Shown: one piece after another, positions 26,632-36,514 of the stretch
How positions within the stretch are numbered: position 1 is the stretch's first letter
Layout: each line of letters begins with the position of its first letter
Assembly: GCA_963714875.1 (NCBI GenBank)
Contig: CAVQQI010000011.1
Coordinates: 1-64,000, forward strand
DNA length: 64,000 nucleotides
DNA from: JBAOHV01 sp963714875
Lineage (GTDB): Bacteria > Actinomycetota > Acidimicrobiia > Acidimicrobiales > Microtrichaceae
Direction: 5' to 3'
Notes under the pieces: generated by a model
What the model was told of the DNA's origin: nothing
Seen by the model: the letters and a program-made list of their open reading frames with translations, nothing else
Databases searched by the model: none
Position numbers and translations under genes: made by a program

Positions 26632-27802
26632 GTGGACTTCGAGCTGCCCCCGTCCGACGATCCCCGCCGAACCGAGGTTCGGTCCTGGCTGGAGGCCCAT
26701 CCGAACCCCTCGGCGGTCGACCTGGCCCGTGCGGGCTACACCGTGCCGCACTGGCCGCGCCCATGGGGGTTGGACGCCGACCCGATCCACCAGATCATCA
26801 TCGACGAGGAGTTGCGCTCGGCCGGGGTCTCGCGGCCCTACAACCCGATCGGCATCGGGTGGGCGGGTCCCACGTTGCTGGCGGCGGGAACCGACCAGCA
26901 GAAGGACCGCTACCTGATGGGTCTCGTGGAGGGCACCGACGTCTGGTGCCAGCTGTTCTCCGAGCCCGAGGCCGGCTCGGACCTGGCAGCGCTGGGCACC
27001 CGGGCGGTGCGCGACGGCGACGAGTGGATCGTCAACGGCCAGAAGATCTGGACCTCGCTCGGCCACCAGGCCCGCTACGGCATCCTGATCGCCAGGACCG
27101 ATCCCGACGTGCCCAAGCACCACGGCATCTCGTACTTCATCTGTCCGATGGACGCACCCGGGATCGAGATCCGCCCGATCATCGAGATGACCGGCGGGCA
27201 CACGTTCAACGAGGTCTTCCTGACCGACGTCCGCATCCCGGCGGAGAACCTGGTCGGCGAGGTGAACGACGGTTGGCGGCTGGCCAAGGTCACGCTGTCC
27301 AACGAGCGGGTCTCGTTGTCCTCGGGCGGCGCGTTGTGGGGTCGGGGTCCGACCGCCGAGGACCTGCTCGACGTGGTGCGGGGCGCAGGGGGCGTCGACC
27401 GACACCGCCCTGCGCCGGCGCCTGGTGGATCTGCACATCGAATCGCAGATCCTGCGCCTGATCCGCCTGCGAACCGTGACCGCGGCGATCAAGGGCACGG
27501 CGCCGGGGCCCGAGGCGTCGATCCGCAAGATCCTGGCCGACGAGCACGGCCAGCACATCCTCGGCGTGGCCAAGGACCTGGCGGGTGCGGGCGGGATGCT
27601 CACCGACGTCGGGCCGCTGGGTGCCGACGTGGACCTGTGGCACTACGGCTACCTGTTCGGACCCGCGCTCACCGTCGGCGGTGGGACGGGCGACGTGCAG
27701 CGCAACATCGTCGCCGAGCGTGTGCTGGGCCTGCCACATGAGCCCGATGTGGAGCAGGGCAGCACCTGGGCGGACTCGCGTCGGGGCGGTGTCGCTGGCT
27801 GA
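26632..27802 (+). CDS. Acyl-CoA dehydrogenase, frameshifted here
   Basis: An approximately 389-aa FadE-type flavoenzyme that desaturates acyl-CoA. QLFSEPEAGSDLAALGTRAV and WIVNGQKIWTSLGHQARYGI are the FAD and substrate motifs; VGGGTGDVQRNIVAERVLGLP is the usual end. Frame is lost in 27377-27395: the first part reads to DVVRGAGG and the second resumes at ASTDTALRRRLVDLHIESQI. Removing one G from the GGGGG run restores it. GTG 27632 is not needed; GTG 26632 has TACACT 6 bp upstream and the longer frame lacks support. It is divergent from the FadD19-like ligase, its likely pathway partner. Confidence 0.87.
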
Positions 27803-27841
27803 CCGGCCGTCGCCCGTTCCTGTCCGCGCAGGGTTGGGCGG

Positions 27842-27847
27842 TACGGT
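27842..27847 (+). promoter_or_regulatory. -10 element, leaderless type
   Basis: TACGGT ends 8 bp before ATG 27856. Confidence 0.45.
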
Positions 27848-27855
27848 GTTCGCCG

Positions 27856-28113
27856 ATGGCCAAGAAGCGTGTCAATGACGAGCTGCTGTTCCACGACAAG
27901 GTCGTGGCGGCGGTGGACCTTCCGAGGGTGCCGATGGGGACTCCCGGAAAGGTGATCCTCAAGAACGGGTTCCGCTGGATCCGCTATCGGGTCTTCTTCG
28001 ACAACGGAGTCGACATCGGCTCACTCGATCGCTCGCAGCTCGCGCTGCGCAAGGAGTGGGAGAACGAGCAGCGCACCGACAGCGCACTGACGGTCGGGGG
28101 GACCGCATCATGA
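27856..28113 (+). CDS. Small SH3-like protein coupled to an LLM oxidoreductase
   Basis: An 85-aa protein of unknown function. The middle, PMGTPGKVILKNGFRWIRYR then VFFDNGVDIGSLDRSQL, reads like a small SH3-type beta barrel: a turn, two long strands and a closing strand. It is basic at the start and charged at the end. Its stop overlaps the start of the LLM oxidoreductase by four bases (ATGA), so the two are translationally coupled and may form a complex. The start at ATG 27856 is backed by a -10 hexamer. Confidence 0.7.
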   Translation: MAKKRVNDELLFHDKVVAAVDLPRVPMGTPGKVILKNGFRWIRYRVFFDNGVDIGSLDRSQLALRKEWENEQRTDSALTVGGTAS

Positions 28114-29159
28114 AGATCGCAATGCAGATCGGCTACTCGGGCGGATTCGCCGAGTCCGTCGCCCAGGTCCAGGCCCTCGAGAAGGCCGGCATGGACATCG
28201 TCTACGTCGCCGAGGCCTACGGCTACGACGCCGTCAGCCTCATGGGCTACCTGGCAGCGGTCACCGACACCGTGCACATCGCTGCGGGCATCCTGCCCAT
28301 CTACACGCGAACACCGACGCTCATCGCGATGACCGCCGCGGGAGTCGACGAGCTCAGCGAGGGGCGTTGCATCCTCGGCCTGGGCGCCTCGGGTCCCCAG
28401 GTGATCGAGGGCTTCCACGGCGTCGCCTACGACGCGCCGATCCAGCGCACGCGTGAGATCATCCAGATCTGCCGTGCGGTGTGGAAGCGAGAAGAGCCCG
28501 TCGTGCACGACGGCAAGAAGTACCAGCTGCCGTTGCCGGCCGAGAAGGGCACCGGTCTGGGCAAGCCGCTCAAGATCATCACCCATCCGCGTCGCCCCGA
28601 CATCCCGATCCACGTCGCGTCGCTCGGTCCCAAGAACGTGCAGCTGACCGCAGAGCTGGCCGACGGCTGGCTGCCGATCCTGTTCCATCCCCAGCGCGCT
28701 GCGGACGTCTGGGGAGAGGACCTGGCGAAGGGCACGGCCGATCGCCCGGCCGACCTCCCGCCGATGGACACGATCGCTGGTGGCTTGCTCGCCATCGGAC
28801 CGGAGTCCGAGGTGGCCGGCTACCGGGACTTCGCTCGTGCGATGGTCGCCCTCTACGTCGGCGGTATGGGCGCCCGGGGCCGCAACTTCTACAACACGTT
28901 GTTCACCCGCTACGGCTACGAGGCCGAGGCAGCCGAGATCCAGGACCTGTACCTGTCCGGGAAGAAGGCCGAGGCCGCTGCGGCGGTGCCCGCCAGCTTC
29001 CTGGAGGAGACCTCGCTGTGCGGCGACGAGGCCTACGTTGCGAATCGCATCGCCGAGTTCAAAGCAGCCGGCGTGACCGTGCTCAACGTGACGCCGATCG
29101 CCAAGGACCTGGCGGGTCAGGCAGCGCTGATCGAGAAGGTCAAGGAGCTGTCGGCCTGA
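28110..29159 (+). CDS. LLM-class F420-dependent oxidoreductase, Rv3520c-like
   Basis: A 349-aa luciferase-like enzyme. MKIAMQIGYSGGFAESVAQV, then VYVAEAYGYDAVSLMGYLAA and ILGLGASGPQVIEGFHGVAY, match the mycobacterial Rv3520c group, a probable F420 enzyme encoded within the cholesterol-catabolism region of M. tuberculosis. HVASLGPKNVQLTAELADGW and the end are intact. The ATG is fixed by the ATGA overlap with the small upstream gene. Its position beside a FadD19-like ligase and a FadE supports a role in sterol- or isoprenoid-like catabolism, which is inference. Confidence 0.86.
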   Translation: MKIAMQIGYSGGFAESVAQVQALEKAGMDIVYVAEAYGYDAVSLMGYLAAVTDTVHIAAGILPIYTRTPTLIAMTAAGVDELSEGRCILGLGASGPQVIEGFHGVAYDAPIQRTREIIQICRAVWKREEPVVHDGKKYQLPLPAEKGTGLGKPLKIITHPRRPDIPIHVASLGPKNVQLTAELADGWLPILFHPQRAADVWGEDLAKGTADRPADLPPMDTIAGGLLAIGPESEVAGYRDFARAMVALYVGGMGARGRNFYNTLFTRYGYEAEAAEIQDLYLSGKKAEAAAAVPASFLEETSLCGDEAYVANRIAEFKAAGVTVLNVTPIAKDLAGQAALIEKVKELSA

Positions 29160-29187
29160 CCCGGGCTGTCCGGCGGACTGCCGGCGG

Positions 29188-30154
29188 TCAGCGCAGCGCA
29201 GCCATCCGGTCCATGGTCGCCTCGGCCTCGGCCACGAACTGGCGAACCAGATCGCCGGCGGGCACCAGCTCGTCGATCGCCCCGATGCCCTGGCCCGCCG
29301 GCATGAACTCGCGGTCCGGGTCGACCCCGACGGTCGATTCGTCGCCGCCCAGGTGGTTCGCTCCGTCCTCGAGCGACTGGAGGAACTGGCCGGGGAACGG
29401 CTGTGCGACGCCGCCGGAGCGTTCGAACTCGTCGGAGTAGGCGTTGCGCAGCACCCGGCAGGTCTTGCCGGTGTACGCACGTGTGATCACCGTGGCGTCC
29501 TCGGCGGACGCGAGGATCCGGTCCTTGTAGCCCAGGACTGCGCCGCGCCTCGGGTGTCGCGATGAAGCGCGTGCCCACCCAGACGCCGTCGGCCCCCAGG
29601 CTCAGCGCAGCCGCGAGGCCCCGACCGTCGAAGATGCCGCCCGCAGCGACCACCGGGACGCGATCGCCGACCGCGTCCACCACCTGGGGCACCAGCGCCA
29701 TCGTCGCGACCTGACCGGTGTGCCCGCCCGCCTCGGTGCCCTGGGCCACGACGACATCGCAGCCTGCCTCGACCGCTGCGACGGCATGGGAGACCTTGCC
29801 GCACATGTTGATGACCGCCAGGCCGCCCTCGTGGCACTGCTCGACGACCTCTCGTGGCACGCCGAGGCCGGCGACGAAGACGCTGGCCCCACCCTCGATC
29901 ATCGCGGCGACCTTCGCCGCCATGTCCTGGGGTGCGGCGGTGAGCAGGTCGACGCCGAACGGCTTGTCGGTCAGCGCCGCAGTCGCGGCGATCTCCCGGA
30001 CCATCTCGTCGTGGTCCATGGTCGAGGCGCCGAGGCAGCCGAAACCGCCGGCCTCGGACACCGCGGCCGCGACCCGGTGGTAGGAGACCCCGCCCATTCC
30101 GGCCAGCATGACGGGATGGTCGACGTGGAGCAGTTCGGTCAGTCGGGTGTGCAT
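29188..30154 (-). CDS. Nitronate monooxygenase / NPD-family flavoprotein, frameshifted here
   Basis: An approximately 321-aa FMN TIM-barrel protein of the 2-nitropropane dioxygenase family. The motifs are HPVMLAGMGGVSYHRVAAA, FGVDLLTAAPQD, CDVVVAQGTEAGGHTGQVAT with the conserved histidine, and PVVAAGGIFDGRGLAAALSL plus GADGVWVGTRFIAT for phosphate binding. Frame shifts in 29540-29550: the first part runs to TPEARR and the second resumes at LGYKDRILASAEDATVITRA. Removing one G of the GG in GCGCGGCGC restores an open frame. Members include true nitronate oxidases and FabK-like reductases. ATG 30154 has TACAGT 7 bp upstream. Confidence 0.86.
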
Positions 30155-30161
30155 TCCGGGG

Positions 30162-30167
30162 ACTGTA
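30162..30167 (-). promoter_or_regulatory. -10 element, leaderless type
   Basis: TACAGT on the minus strand ends 7 bp before ATG 30154. Confidence 0.5.
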
Positions 30168-30202
30168 GGTCCACCGATGCGCCACCGCTGTCGAACCGTG
30201 GT

Positions 30203-30254
30203 CGAACCGGGGGCGGGAGTTCCGGTCCTGGCGGGTGTTCCCGCCCCCGGTTCG
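30203..30254 (-). terminator. 16-bp hairpin after the flavoprotein gene
   Basis: Arms 30203-30218 (CGAACCGGGGGCGGGA) and 30239-30254 are exact complements with a 20-nt loop. The outer end is 3 bp past the stop of the 30258-31460 gene, so it should terminate that transcript before the nitronate monooxygenase promoter. Confidence 0.65.
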
Positions 30255-30257
30255 GTG

Positions 30258-31460
30258 TCAGCGGAACGCTCCGGGACGGGTGACCGCCCCACGCTGCCAT
30301 CGCCTCGGTGTGGCGATCAGCGCCCGTGGGTAGTCCTCGAACAGCCAGCGCGTGAAGTTGCGGCGGGTCCAGTCGCTCGTGGCGGCGACCGCCACGGCCG
30401 CCGACGCACCCCGCGGCGTGGACAGGCCCCGCACCAACAGCTGCGACATCCGGTGGTCCGCCACCAGCTCTCGGCGCAGGGCCGTGACGTACCGGCCCGC
30501 CGCGTCGCCGTCGGGGCCCGCAGCGATGATCGACTCCGCGGCCCGGCGCCCGGTCACCAGCGCCTGGCCGATCCCCTCGCCGGACATCACGTCGCAGGCA
30601 GCGGCGGCGTCGCCCACGAACAGGGTTCTGGCGGTGGTGGGTGGCACCGAGTCGACCCGGGCGGGGATGGGCCACGCTCGGTGGGGCTCGTCGGCCTGCA
30701 CGTCGGGGCCGAGCACCGCTCGCACGTGCGGCCGTGCCAGCAGGTCCGGCCAGAGCCGCTTCATGTCCTGGATCGAGTAGCTGCCGCCCCGCTGGATGCC
30801 GAAGCCGATGTTGGCCCGCCCGTCCGGCAGCGGGAACGACCAGAAGTAGCCGGGCACGAGGTCGGCGTCGAACGAGACGTAGAGATCACGCGAGGCCAGC
30901 GGGCCGACGCCGGACACGTACTGGCGGAACGCATGCCATTCGCCGCGGTAGCCCGGCACCGCGACGCCGAGCTGCTTGCGCAGCGGTGACCACATGCCGT
31001 CCGCTCCGACCGCCCAGCGGGCCCGGACGGTGCCCGCGCCGGCGATGTCGAGTTCGACCGCGTCCGGCAGCTCTCGAGCAGCCACCATGGCGTGGCCGTC
31101 GAGCACGTCGGCGCCTGCCTTGCGCGCCAGGTCGAGCACTGCTGCGTCCAGGTCCTGGCGGGTCGCGATCGCGACGTAGTCGCCGGAGCCCCGGGGCAGC
31201 GAGAACTTCGTGGTACGGCCCGATGGGGAGCGGATCCAGCAGTCCTGGGCGGTCATCCACGACTCGACGTCGACGGGGTCGAGCCCCAGTTCCTCCAGGT
31301 GGCGCAACGCACCGGTGGTCAGCCCGTCACCGCAGATCTTGTCGCGGGGGAACGTGGCCTTGTCCACCACCACCACGTCCAGCCCGGCCCGGGCGCAGAC
31401 GATGGCCGTCGCGGCTCCGGCAGGGCCCGCACCCACCACTGCCACATCGACCGTCCTCAT
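30258..31460 (-). CDS. Geranylgeranyl reductase-family FAD-dependent oxidoreductase
   Basis: A 400-aa flavoprotein. VDVAVVGAGPAGAATAIVCA is the FAD-binding fingerprint, KATFPRDKICGDGLT the family-specific loop, RQDLDAAVLDLARKAGADV follows, and TLFVGDAAAACDVMSGEGIG is the second FAD motif. The family reduces prenyl double bonds of menaquinone (MenJ) or archaeal-type lipids. The Cys-containing CGDG loop is kept. ATG 31460 has TAGCCT 7 bp upstream. Neighbours (WS/DGAT upstream, nitronate monooxygenase downstream) do not decide between quinone and lipid substrates. Confidence 0.87.
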   Translation of the reverse strand: MRTVDVAVVGAGPAGAATAIVCARAGLDVVVVDKATFPRDKICGDGLTTGALRHLEELGLDPVDVESWMTAQDCWIRSPSGRTTKFSLPRGSGDYVAIATRQDLDAAVLDLARKAGADVLDGHAMVAARELPDAVELDIAGAGTVRARWAVGADGMWSPLRKQLGVAVPGYRGEWHAFRQYVSGVGPLASRDLYVSFDADLVPGYFWSFPLPDGRANIGFGIQRGGSYSIQDMKRLWPDLLARPHVRAVLGPDVQADEPHRAWPIPARVDSVPPTTARTLFVGDAAAACDVMSGEGIGQALVTGRRAAESIIAAGPDGDAAGRYVTALRRELVADHRMSQLLVRGLSTPRGASAAVAVAATSDWTRRNFTRWLFEDYPRALIATPRRWQRGAVTRPGAFR

Positions 31461-31467
31461 CGGTTCG

Positions 31468-31473
31468 AGGCTA
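31468..31473 (-). promoter_or_regulatory. -10 element, leaderless type
   Basis: TAGCCT on the minus strand ends 7 bp before ATG 31460. Confidence 0.5.
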
Positions 31474-31555
31474 CGGCGGCACCCCGTGGTCGACCACTCG
31501 GGTGGCAGCAGGCACCGACGACTCGCTCCCGCACCCGGTCAGGCCAGCTCTGCGG

Positions 31556-32974
31556 TCAGGCCAGGTCCAGCAGCTCGTCGTAGGCCGTGCGAAGGCATTC
31601 CATGAACACGTCGACATCGGGAACTGCCGCCGGATCGACGTTGATCCCGACGTTCAGCTCGTTGCGGTAGCTCAGCAGGGTCACGTTGATCGCGGCACCC
31701 GCGAGCGGACCGAAGGGGAAGATCGCCTCGACGGGTGTGCCGAGCAGGAACAGCGGAAGCGGCGAGCCCGGAACGTTGGAGGCCTGGAAGTCGAGGCCCT
31801 TCATCATGGTGCCGAAGATCTGTGTCACCACCGAGGTCGGGAGGCGGTTCAGGACGTTCGACAGCGGCTCGACCAACTGGTTGGCCGGCTCGTCCCGCGC
31901 TGCCACACAGCGGGTGCGGACCGCCCGCAGCAGGTCGCCGGGTTCATCGACCGCGATCGGGATCTCCATGCGGGCGGGGACGAAGGCGTTGCCGGCGGTG
32001 TCGGCGGTGGTGAGGTCGCGGACGTTGATGGGCATGCCCATGCGCAGCATCTCGGGCTCGTGGCCGTGGTGACGGTGGTAGCGGTGCAGTCCTCGGGCGA
32101 TGCCGCCGACGAAGGTGTCGTTCAGCGTGCCCCCGATGCTGTTGCCGACCTTCTTGGCCAGGTCCAGCGGCATGGTCAGGACGTCGAAGTGGCTCGACAA
32201 CGACCGGCCGGTCATGATCGGGGAGAGGGGTGTGGCGACCGGCCGGAGCAGACGCGCGGCAGAGGACAGCAGCTCCGAGCTGGCCACCATGGAGCCGGTC
32301 GGATCATGGGCGACGCCCACCAGGCTCTCTGCTCCGGCCGCGGCGGCCCGGCGGACCAGGCCGCTCTGGCGGCGGCTCTCGTGCTGGAACGCGTCGACGA
32401 AGCGCTCGGTCTGGTTCATGACGTGCGACAGGGGCATCGGCGGCATCGGACGTTCGGGTGCGTCCTGGGCCAGGTCGAACAGCTCCAGCATCAGCTGCAC
32501 GCCTCCCACGCCGTCGGTGATCGCGTGGTGGATCTTCAAGATGATCGCCGAGCGGTCGTTCGTCAGACCCTCGACGACGGTTGCCTCCCACAACGGCCGA
32601 GCCCGATCGAAACCCTGCATGGCGATCGGTGCGGCCATCCCGAGCAGGTCGCCCATCGTGCCCGCGCCCGGCACCCGGGCGGTGCGCAGGTGGTAGCGGA
32701 GGTCGAAGTTGGGGTCGATCTCCCATCTCGGTGGTGCGATCGACAGCGGGTTGGACCGCACCCGTTGGCGCAGCCGTGGGATCATCCGACTGGCCCGCTC
32801 GAAGGTGCGGTGCAGGCGCTCCAGGTCGACCGCGGACTCGAGCACGACGGCGGTGGTGATCGTGGACCGCAGCATCGGGTCCTTCTCGATCGACCACATG
32901 AGCGCGTCCGAGTCGCTCATCCGGTCCTCGAACGCCACCGGTGTCACGTCAGGGTCGTGCTGCTCGATCGTCAC
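31556..32974 (-). CDS. Wax ester synthase/diacylglycerol acyltransferase (WS/DGAT)
   Basis: A 472-aa intact acyltransferase, the second WS/DGAT of the window. The order is DALMWSIEKDPMLRSTITTA, FDRARPLWEATVVEGL, catalytic HHAITDGVGG near residue 137, SIGGTLNDTFVGGIARGLHR, and FPFGPLAGAAINVTLLSYRN. It would esterify acyl-CoA to diacylglycerol or fatty alcohol. GTG 32974 has TATCAT 6 bp upstream; the open frame continues further but that part belongs to the VanW gene in another frame. It differs much from the 10759 copy, so the two are probably not redundant. Confidence 0.88.
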   Translation of the reverse strand: MTIEQHDPDVTPVAFEDRMSDSDALMWSIEKDPMLRSTITTAVVLESAVDLERLHRTFERASRMIPRLRQRVRSNPLSIAPPRWEIDPNFDLRYHLRTARVPGAGTMGDLLGMAAPIAMQGFDRARPLWEATVVEGLTNDRSAIILKIHHAITDGVGGVQLMLELFDLAQDAPERPMPPMPLSHVMNQTERFVDAFQHESRRQSGLVRRAAAAGAESLVGVAHDPTGSMVASSELLSSAARLLRPVATPLSPIMTGRSLSSHFDVLTMPLDLAKKVGNSIGGTLNDTFVGGIARGLHRYHRHHGHEPEMLRMGMPINVRDLTTADTAGNAFVPARMEIPIAVDEPGDLLRAVRTRCVAARDEPANQLVEPLSNVLNRLPTSVVTQIFGTMMKGLDFQASNVPGSPLPLFLLGTPVEAIFPFGPLAGAAINVTLLSYRNELNVGINVDPAAVPDVDVFMECLRTAYDELLDLA

Positions 32975-32980
32975 CGGGCG

Positions 32981-32986
32981 ATGATA
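32981..32986 (-). promoter_or_regulatory. -10 element, leaderless type
   Basis: TATCAT on the minus strand ends 6 bp before GTG 32974 and 14 bp after the VanW stop. Confidence 0.55.
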
Positions 32987-33000
32987 GGACCGGCGGGTGC

Positions 33001-34652
33001 TCAGTCGCAGTCGTAGTTGGCGCGGAACGTGTCGGTCTCGGTGCGGCCGTCGGTGAAAGTCCGGGTCCGCTCGGTCGTGACCCGGCCGCACCCCGAGGTC
33101 GGGCTCTGCGCCGACTGGTCGCCGACCGCGGTGCGCGTCGACCACAGGTCCACGGTGATCGACGTGCCGGTGTAGGTCGGCCAGATGACGATGCCGTAGT
33201 CGGTGTCGTTGCGGATCTGGAGGTCGACGCTGGGGTAGGCCAGGGTGGCCTCCCGGCCGAAGGGGTACCGCGAGATGTACTTCGAGTGCATCTTGTAGGT
33301 GGGGATGTCCAGGCCGCCGAAGAACGCCGCGTTGAACATCGTGGTGGCGAACTGGCTGACGCCGCCACCGATGTCGGTGGCGAACTCGCCGTCCTGGATG
33401 ACACCGCCCTCGACGAAGCCCTTCTCCACGGTGCGGCGCCCCACGGTGTCGTTGACCGAGAACGTGGTGCCGGGCGGGATGAGCGTGCCGCGGAGGATGT
33501 CGGCCATGCGCTGGATGTTGGTGACCCGTGACTCGCAGCACTTGTGGTTGGTCGTGAACGAGCCGACGATCTCCTTCACGCCGAGTCCCGCGGCCCACTC
33601 GCGCCCCTGGGCGGCGGTCTCCACCCGGGTCGGGAGTTCCACCGACGTCTCGCCCGCGAGCAGCGCCGCGGTGACCGCCTGGGGCGCTTCGTCGGTGCAG
33701 CACACCTGGGCGTCCTCGCCCCCGACCGGCACGGGCACGCCGCCCGCGAAGTCGAAGCGGACACCGGTGGGGTTGGCCGGCGTCGGCAGCTCGGTCGCGG
33801 ACGACCTCGGCGGCGACGTCGTCGCTCAGGGTCAGGATCGGGGCCCCTTCCACGACCGACATCGCGAAGCCGGGCCGGAACGCAGCTCCGTCCACCTCGG
33901 TGGAGGTGCCGCCGGCACGCAGGGTGATCGCACCCGCGGTCACGTCGTTGGCGCGTGTGGCCAGCTCGCCGACCTGCTCGTCGCTGATCGACGGCTCGGT
34001 CACCGTGAGAGCGACGCTGATCTCGATCGGTTCGTTGATGTCACCGAGCGCCCGGGGCAGCGCTGCGACGACGTCGTTGACGGTCAGTTCCTGCCCCGGT
34101 GTGCCCGGGACCAGGCGAACCTCCTCGGCGGTGGCCTCGATCGTCGGTTCCACCGGCTCGGTCCGCCGGTCGCCCTCGAGCTCGATCAGGGTGCTCTGCC
34201 AGCTGCTCGCTGTCGATGGTGAGCACGACGTCCGCGCTGCGCTCACCGAACCACGACTGGAGCCACCGCACAGGTCGCACCGGCAGGGGGTCGCCGCGTC
34301 CGATCTCCATGACCCGCTCGACGGTGCGGTCGCGGTCGACCGACAGGCCGAGATCGCCCGCGGTCGTGGTGAGGGTGAAGTCCTCGGCGTCGATCTCGAT
34401 GGTGGTCGATGGCAGCTCGGCTGCCAGTTCGTCGACGCTGCGGTCGAGCTCGTCGGGCGTCTCGTTGCCGACCGGCGTGCCGGCCAGGGTCACGTTGCGG
34501 GCCACGCGGTCGGTGCTCAACCAGCCGTCGACCGCCCACGCGGTGGTGACCAGCGCAACGACCAGGAGTGGGGCCGCGGCGATCCACAGGACGGACTTGC
34601 GCAAGGGGGACACGGCTACAGGGTCGCGCACCGGAGTGCCCGACGGTTGCAC
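33001..34652 (-). CDS. VanW-family protein, two frameshifts here
   Basis: An approximately 549-aa exported or anchored envelope protein. A short basic start and one membrane segment (VLWIAAAPLLVVALVTTAWA) lead to a region like the peptidoglycan-binding-4 domain (DRSVDELAAELPSTTIEID), then the VanW domain: IPPGTTFSVNDTVGRRTVEK and DIGGGVSQFATTMFNAAFFG. The frame is broken twice, near 34187-34200 (after DSEQLAEH) and at 33790-33796 (after EVVRD); removing one C from a CCC and one from a CC rejoins everything. The function of VanW is unknown despite its name in vancomycin clusters. GTG 34652 starts 25 bp after the permease stop. Confidence 0.85.
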
Positions 34653-34677
34653 CCCCGCAGTGCGTTCACAGGATCGC

Positions 34678-36408
34678 TCAGGCGGTCAGCACCGTGATCG
34701 AGGTGATGACCACGACGACGACCACGGTCAGCACCCCGCCCGAGCGGGCATAGTCGGTGAACCGGTAGCCGCCCGGCCCGTAGACCATGGTGTTGGTCTG
34801 GTACCCGATCGGGGTCAGGAACGATGCCGACGCCGCGATCGCCACCGCGATGGCCACTGTGCGTTGGTCGAGCCCGGCCTCCGATGCGATGGACAGCGCG
34901 ATCGGCAGCACGACCGCAGCAGCTGCGTTGTTGGTGACGACCTCGGTGAGCACGACCGTCGAGAGCACGATCCCCAGCACGATCCCGGTGGTGCCGAACG
35001 ACGACAGCGCTCCGGTGAATCCGTTCGCCACGGTCGCGGCGAGCCCGCTGTTGTCGATCGCCGCACCCAGTCCGAACGCGGCGGCGATCAGCACGATCAC
35101 GTCCAGGTCGACCGCGTCGCGTGCCTCTCCGTAGGTCAGGACCTTCGCCGCGACCAGGATGCCGGCAGCCACGAGCGCCGCGCTGAGGATCGGGAGGATG
35201 CCGAGCGCTGCCACCGCGACCATCGCAACCGTGACGAGGCCGACCAGGGGTGCCCGCCGGGTCATCCCCGGAGGGGTGCCGCCGACGTGGGCCACGACGA
35301 GGAAGTCGGTGTTGGACCGCCACCGCTGGGCGAATCCCGGACGGGCGAGCACCAGGAGCGTGTCGGTGGGTCGCAGCCGGACGTCGCCGAGCTTCGCGTC
35401 CACCCGCTGGCCATCGCGCTGGATGCCGATCACGGCGGCCTGGTACCGGCTGCGGAAACGGGCCTCCTTCAGGGTCTGGCCCGACAGCCTCGAGGAGCGG
35501 CCGATGACGGCCTCGAAGAACGTGTGGCGCGGGCTGTCCAGGTCGATCAGGTGCTCCTGCTCGGCGGACCGCAGGCCACGTGTCTGCTGCAGGTCCAGGA
35601 TCTGGTCGACCCGACCGGCGAAGGTCAGCCGGTCCGACGCACGCAGGACCACGTCGGGGTTCGGGGGCGTGATCGTCTCGCCGTCCCGCTCCAACTCGAC
35701 CAGGTACACGCCGTCCAGGTCACGCAGGCTGGCGCTGGTGACCGTCGATCCATCGATGGGTCCGCCGGGAACCACCTCCATCGACACGGTGTACTCGCCG
35801 ACCTGTTCCTCGGCGCGTTCCGGCGCCGTCATGCGGTCGGGCACCAGACGCGACGCGACCAGCACCAGCGTCGCCACCCCGGCGAGTGCCACCGGGCCAC
35901 CGATCTTGGTGACCTCGAAGACCCCGAACGGCTCCTGGCCGCGATCCTCGACCAGCCCCGACACCACCAGGGTGGTCGAGGTGCCCAGCACGGTGACGGT
36001 GCCGCCGAGGATCGTGGCGTAGGACAGCGGCAGCAGGAACTTGGATGCGGACAGGTGCTGGCGGCGGGCCCACGCGAGCACATCGGGGATCAGCATCGCG
36101 ACGAGGGGCGTGTTGTTCAGGAACGCCGACGCTGCGGCGCTCGGTACGACGAGCCGGGTGACGGCCATGGGGCCGCGGTGGTTGCCGAGCAGCCGTCCGG
36201 TGAGGGGGGTCATCATCCCGGTCTTCTGCGCGGCACGGGCGATCACATAGAGCGCGGCGACGGTCAGTGGGGCGGCGTTGGAGAAGCCGGCGAACGCCTG
36301 CCCGGCGTCGATCACGCCGACCACCAGCAGCGAGATCGTCGCGGCCAACATGATCGCCGCAGGTGGATACCGGGTGATGGCGAGCGCGGCGAGCGTGCTC
36401 ACCAGCAC
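34678..36408 (-). CDS. SLC13/DASS-type permease with two TrkA-C domains
   Basis: A 576-aa membrane transporter. Hydrophobic helices at both ends flank a cytoplasmic middle (about residues 205-400) with two TrkA-C-like units: LDGVYLVELERDGETITPPN and YQAAVIGIQRDGQRVDAKLG. The paired transport motifs are AFLNNTPLVAMLIPDVLAWA and VVTNNAAAAVVLPIALSIAS, and the late IGYQTNTMVYGPGGYRFTDY is typical of sodium/sulfate or dicarboxylate carriers of this type. The substrate is unknown; sulfate is possible because cysDNC lies 8 kb away, but they are not adjacent. GTG 36408 is the first usable start. Confidence 0.85.
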   Translation of the reverse strand: MLVSTLAALAITRYPPAAIMLAATISLLVVGVIDAGQAFAGFSNAAPLTVAALYVIARAAQKTGMMTPLTGRLLGNHRGPMAVTRLVVPSAAASAFLNNTPLVAMLIPDVLAWARRQHLSASKFLLPLSYATILGGTVTVLGTSTTLVVSGLVEDRGQEPFGVFEVTKIGGPVALAGVATLVLVASRLVPDRMTAPERAEEQVGEYTVSMEVVPGGPIDGSTVTSASLRDLDGVYLVELERDGETITPPNPDVVLRASDRLTFAGRVDQILDLQQTRGLRSAEQEHLIDLDSPRHTFFEAVIGRSSRLSGQTLKEARFRSRYQAAVIGIQRDGQRVDAKLGDVRLRPTDTLLVLARPGFAQRWRSNTDFLVVAHVGGTPPGMTRRAPLVGLVTVAMVAVAALGILPILSAALVAAGILVAAKVLTYGEARDAVDLDVIVLIAAAFGLGAAIDNSGLAATVANGFTGALSSFGTTGIVLGIVLSTVVLTEVVTNNAAAAVVLPIALSIASEAGLDQRTVAIAVAIAASASFLTPIGYQTNTMVYGPGGYRFTDYARSGGVLTVVVVVVITSITVLTA

Positions 36409-36514
36409 CGCAGCGGTGATCCAGGCGTCGGCGGTCAGGGTCGCTCCCGGTGTCGAGACATCGTCACAGCTCCACAGATCGGCACGACCGACCGAGCTGT
36501 GAGCAGCTGGGGGG

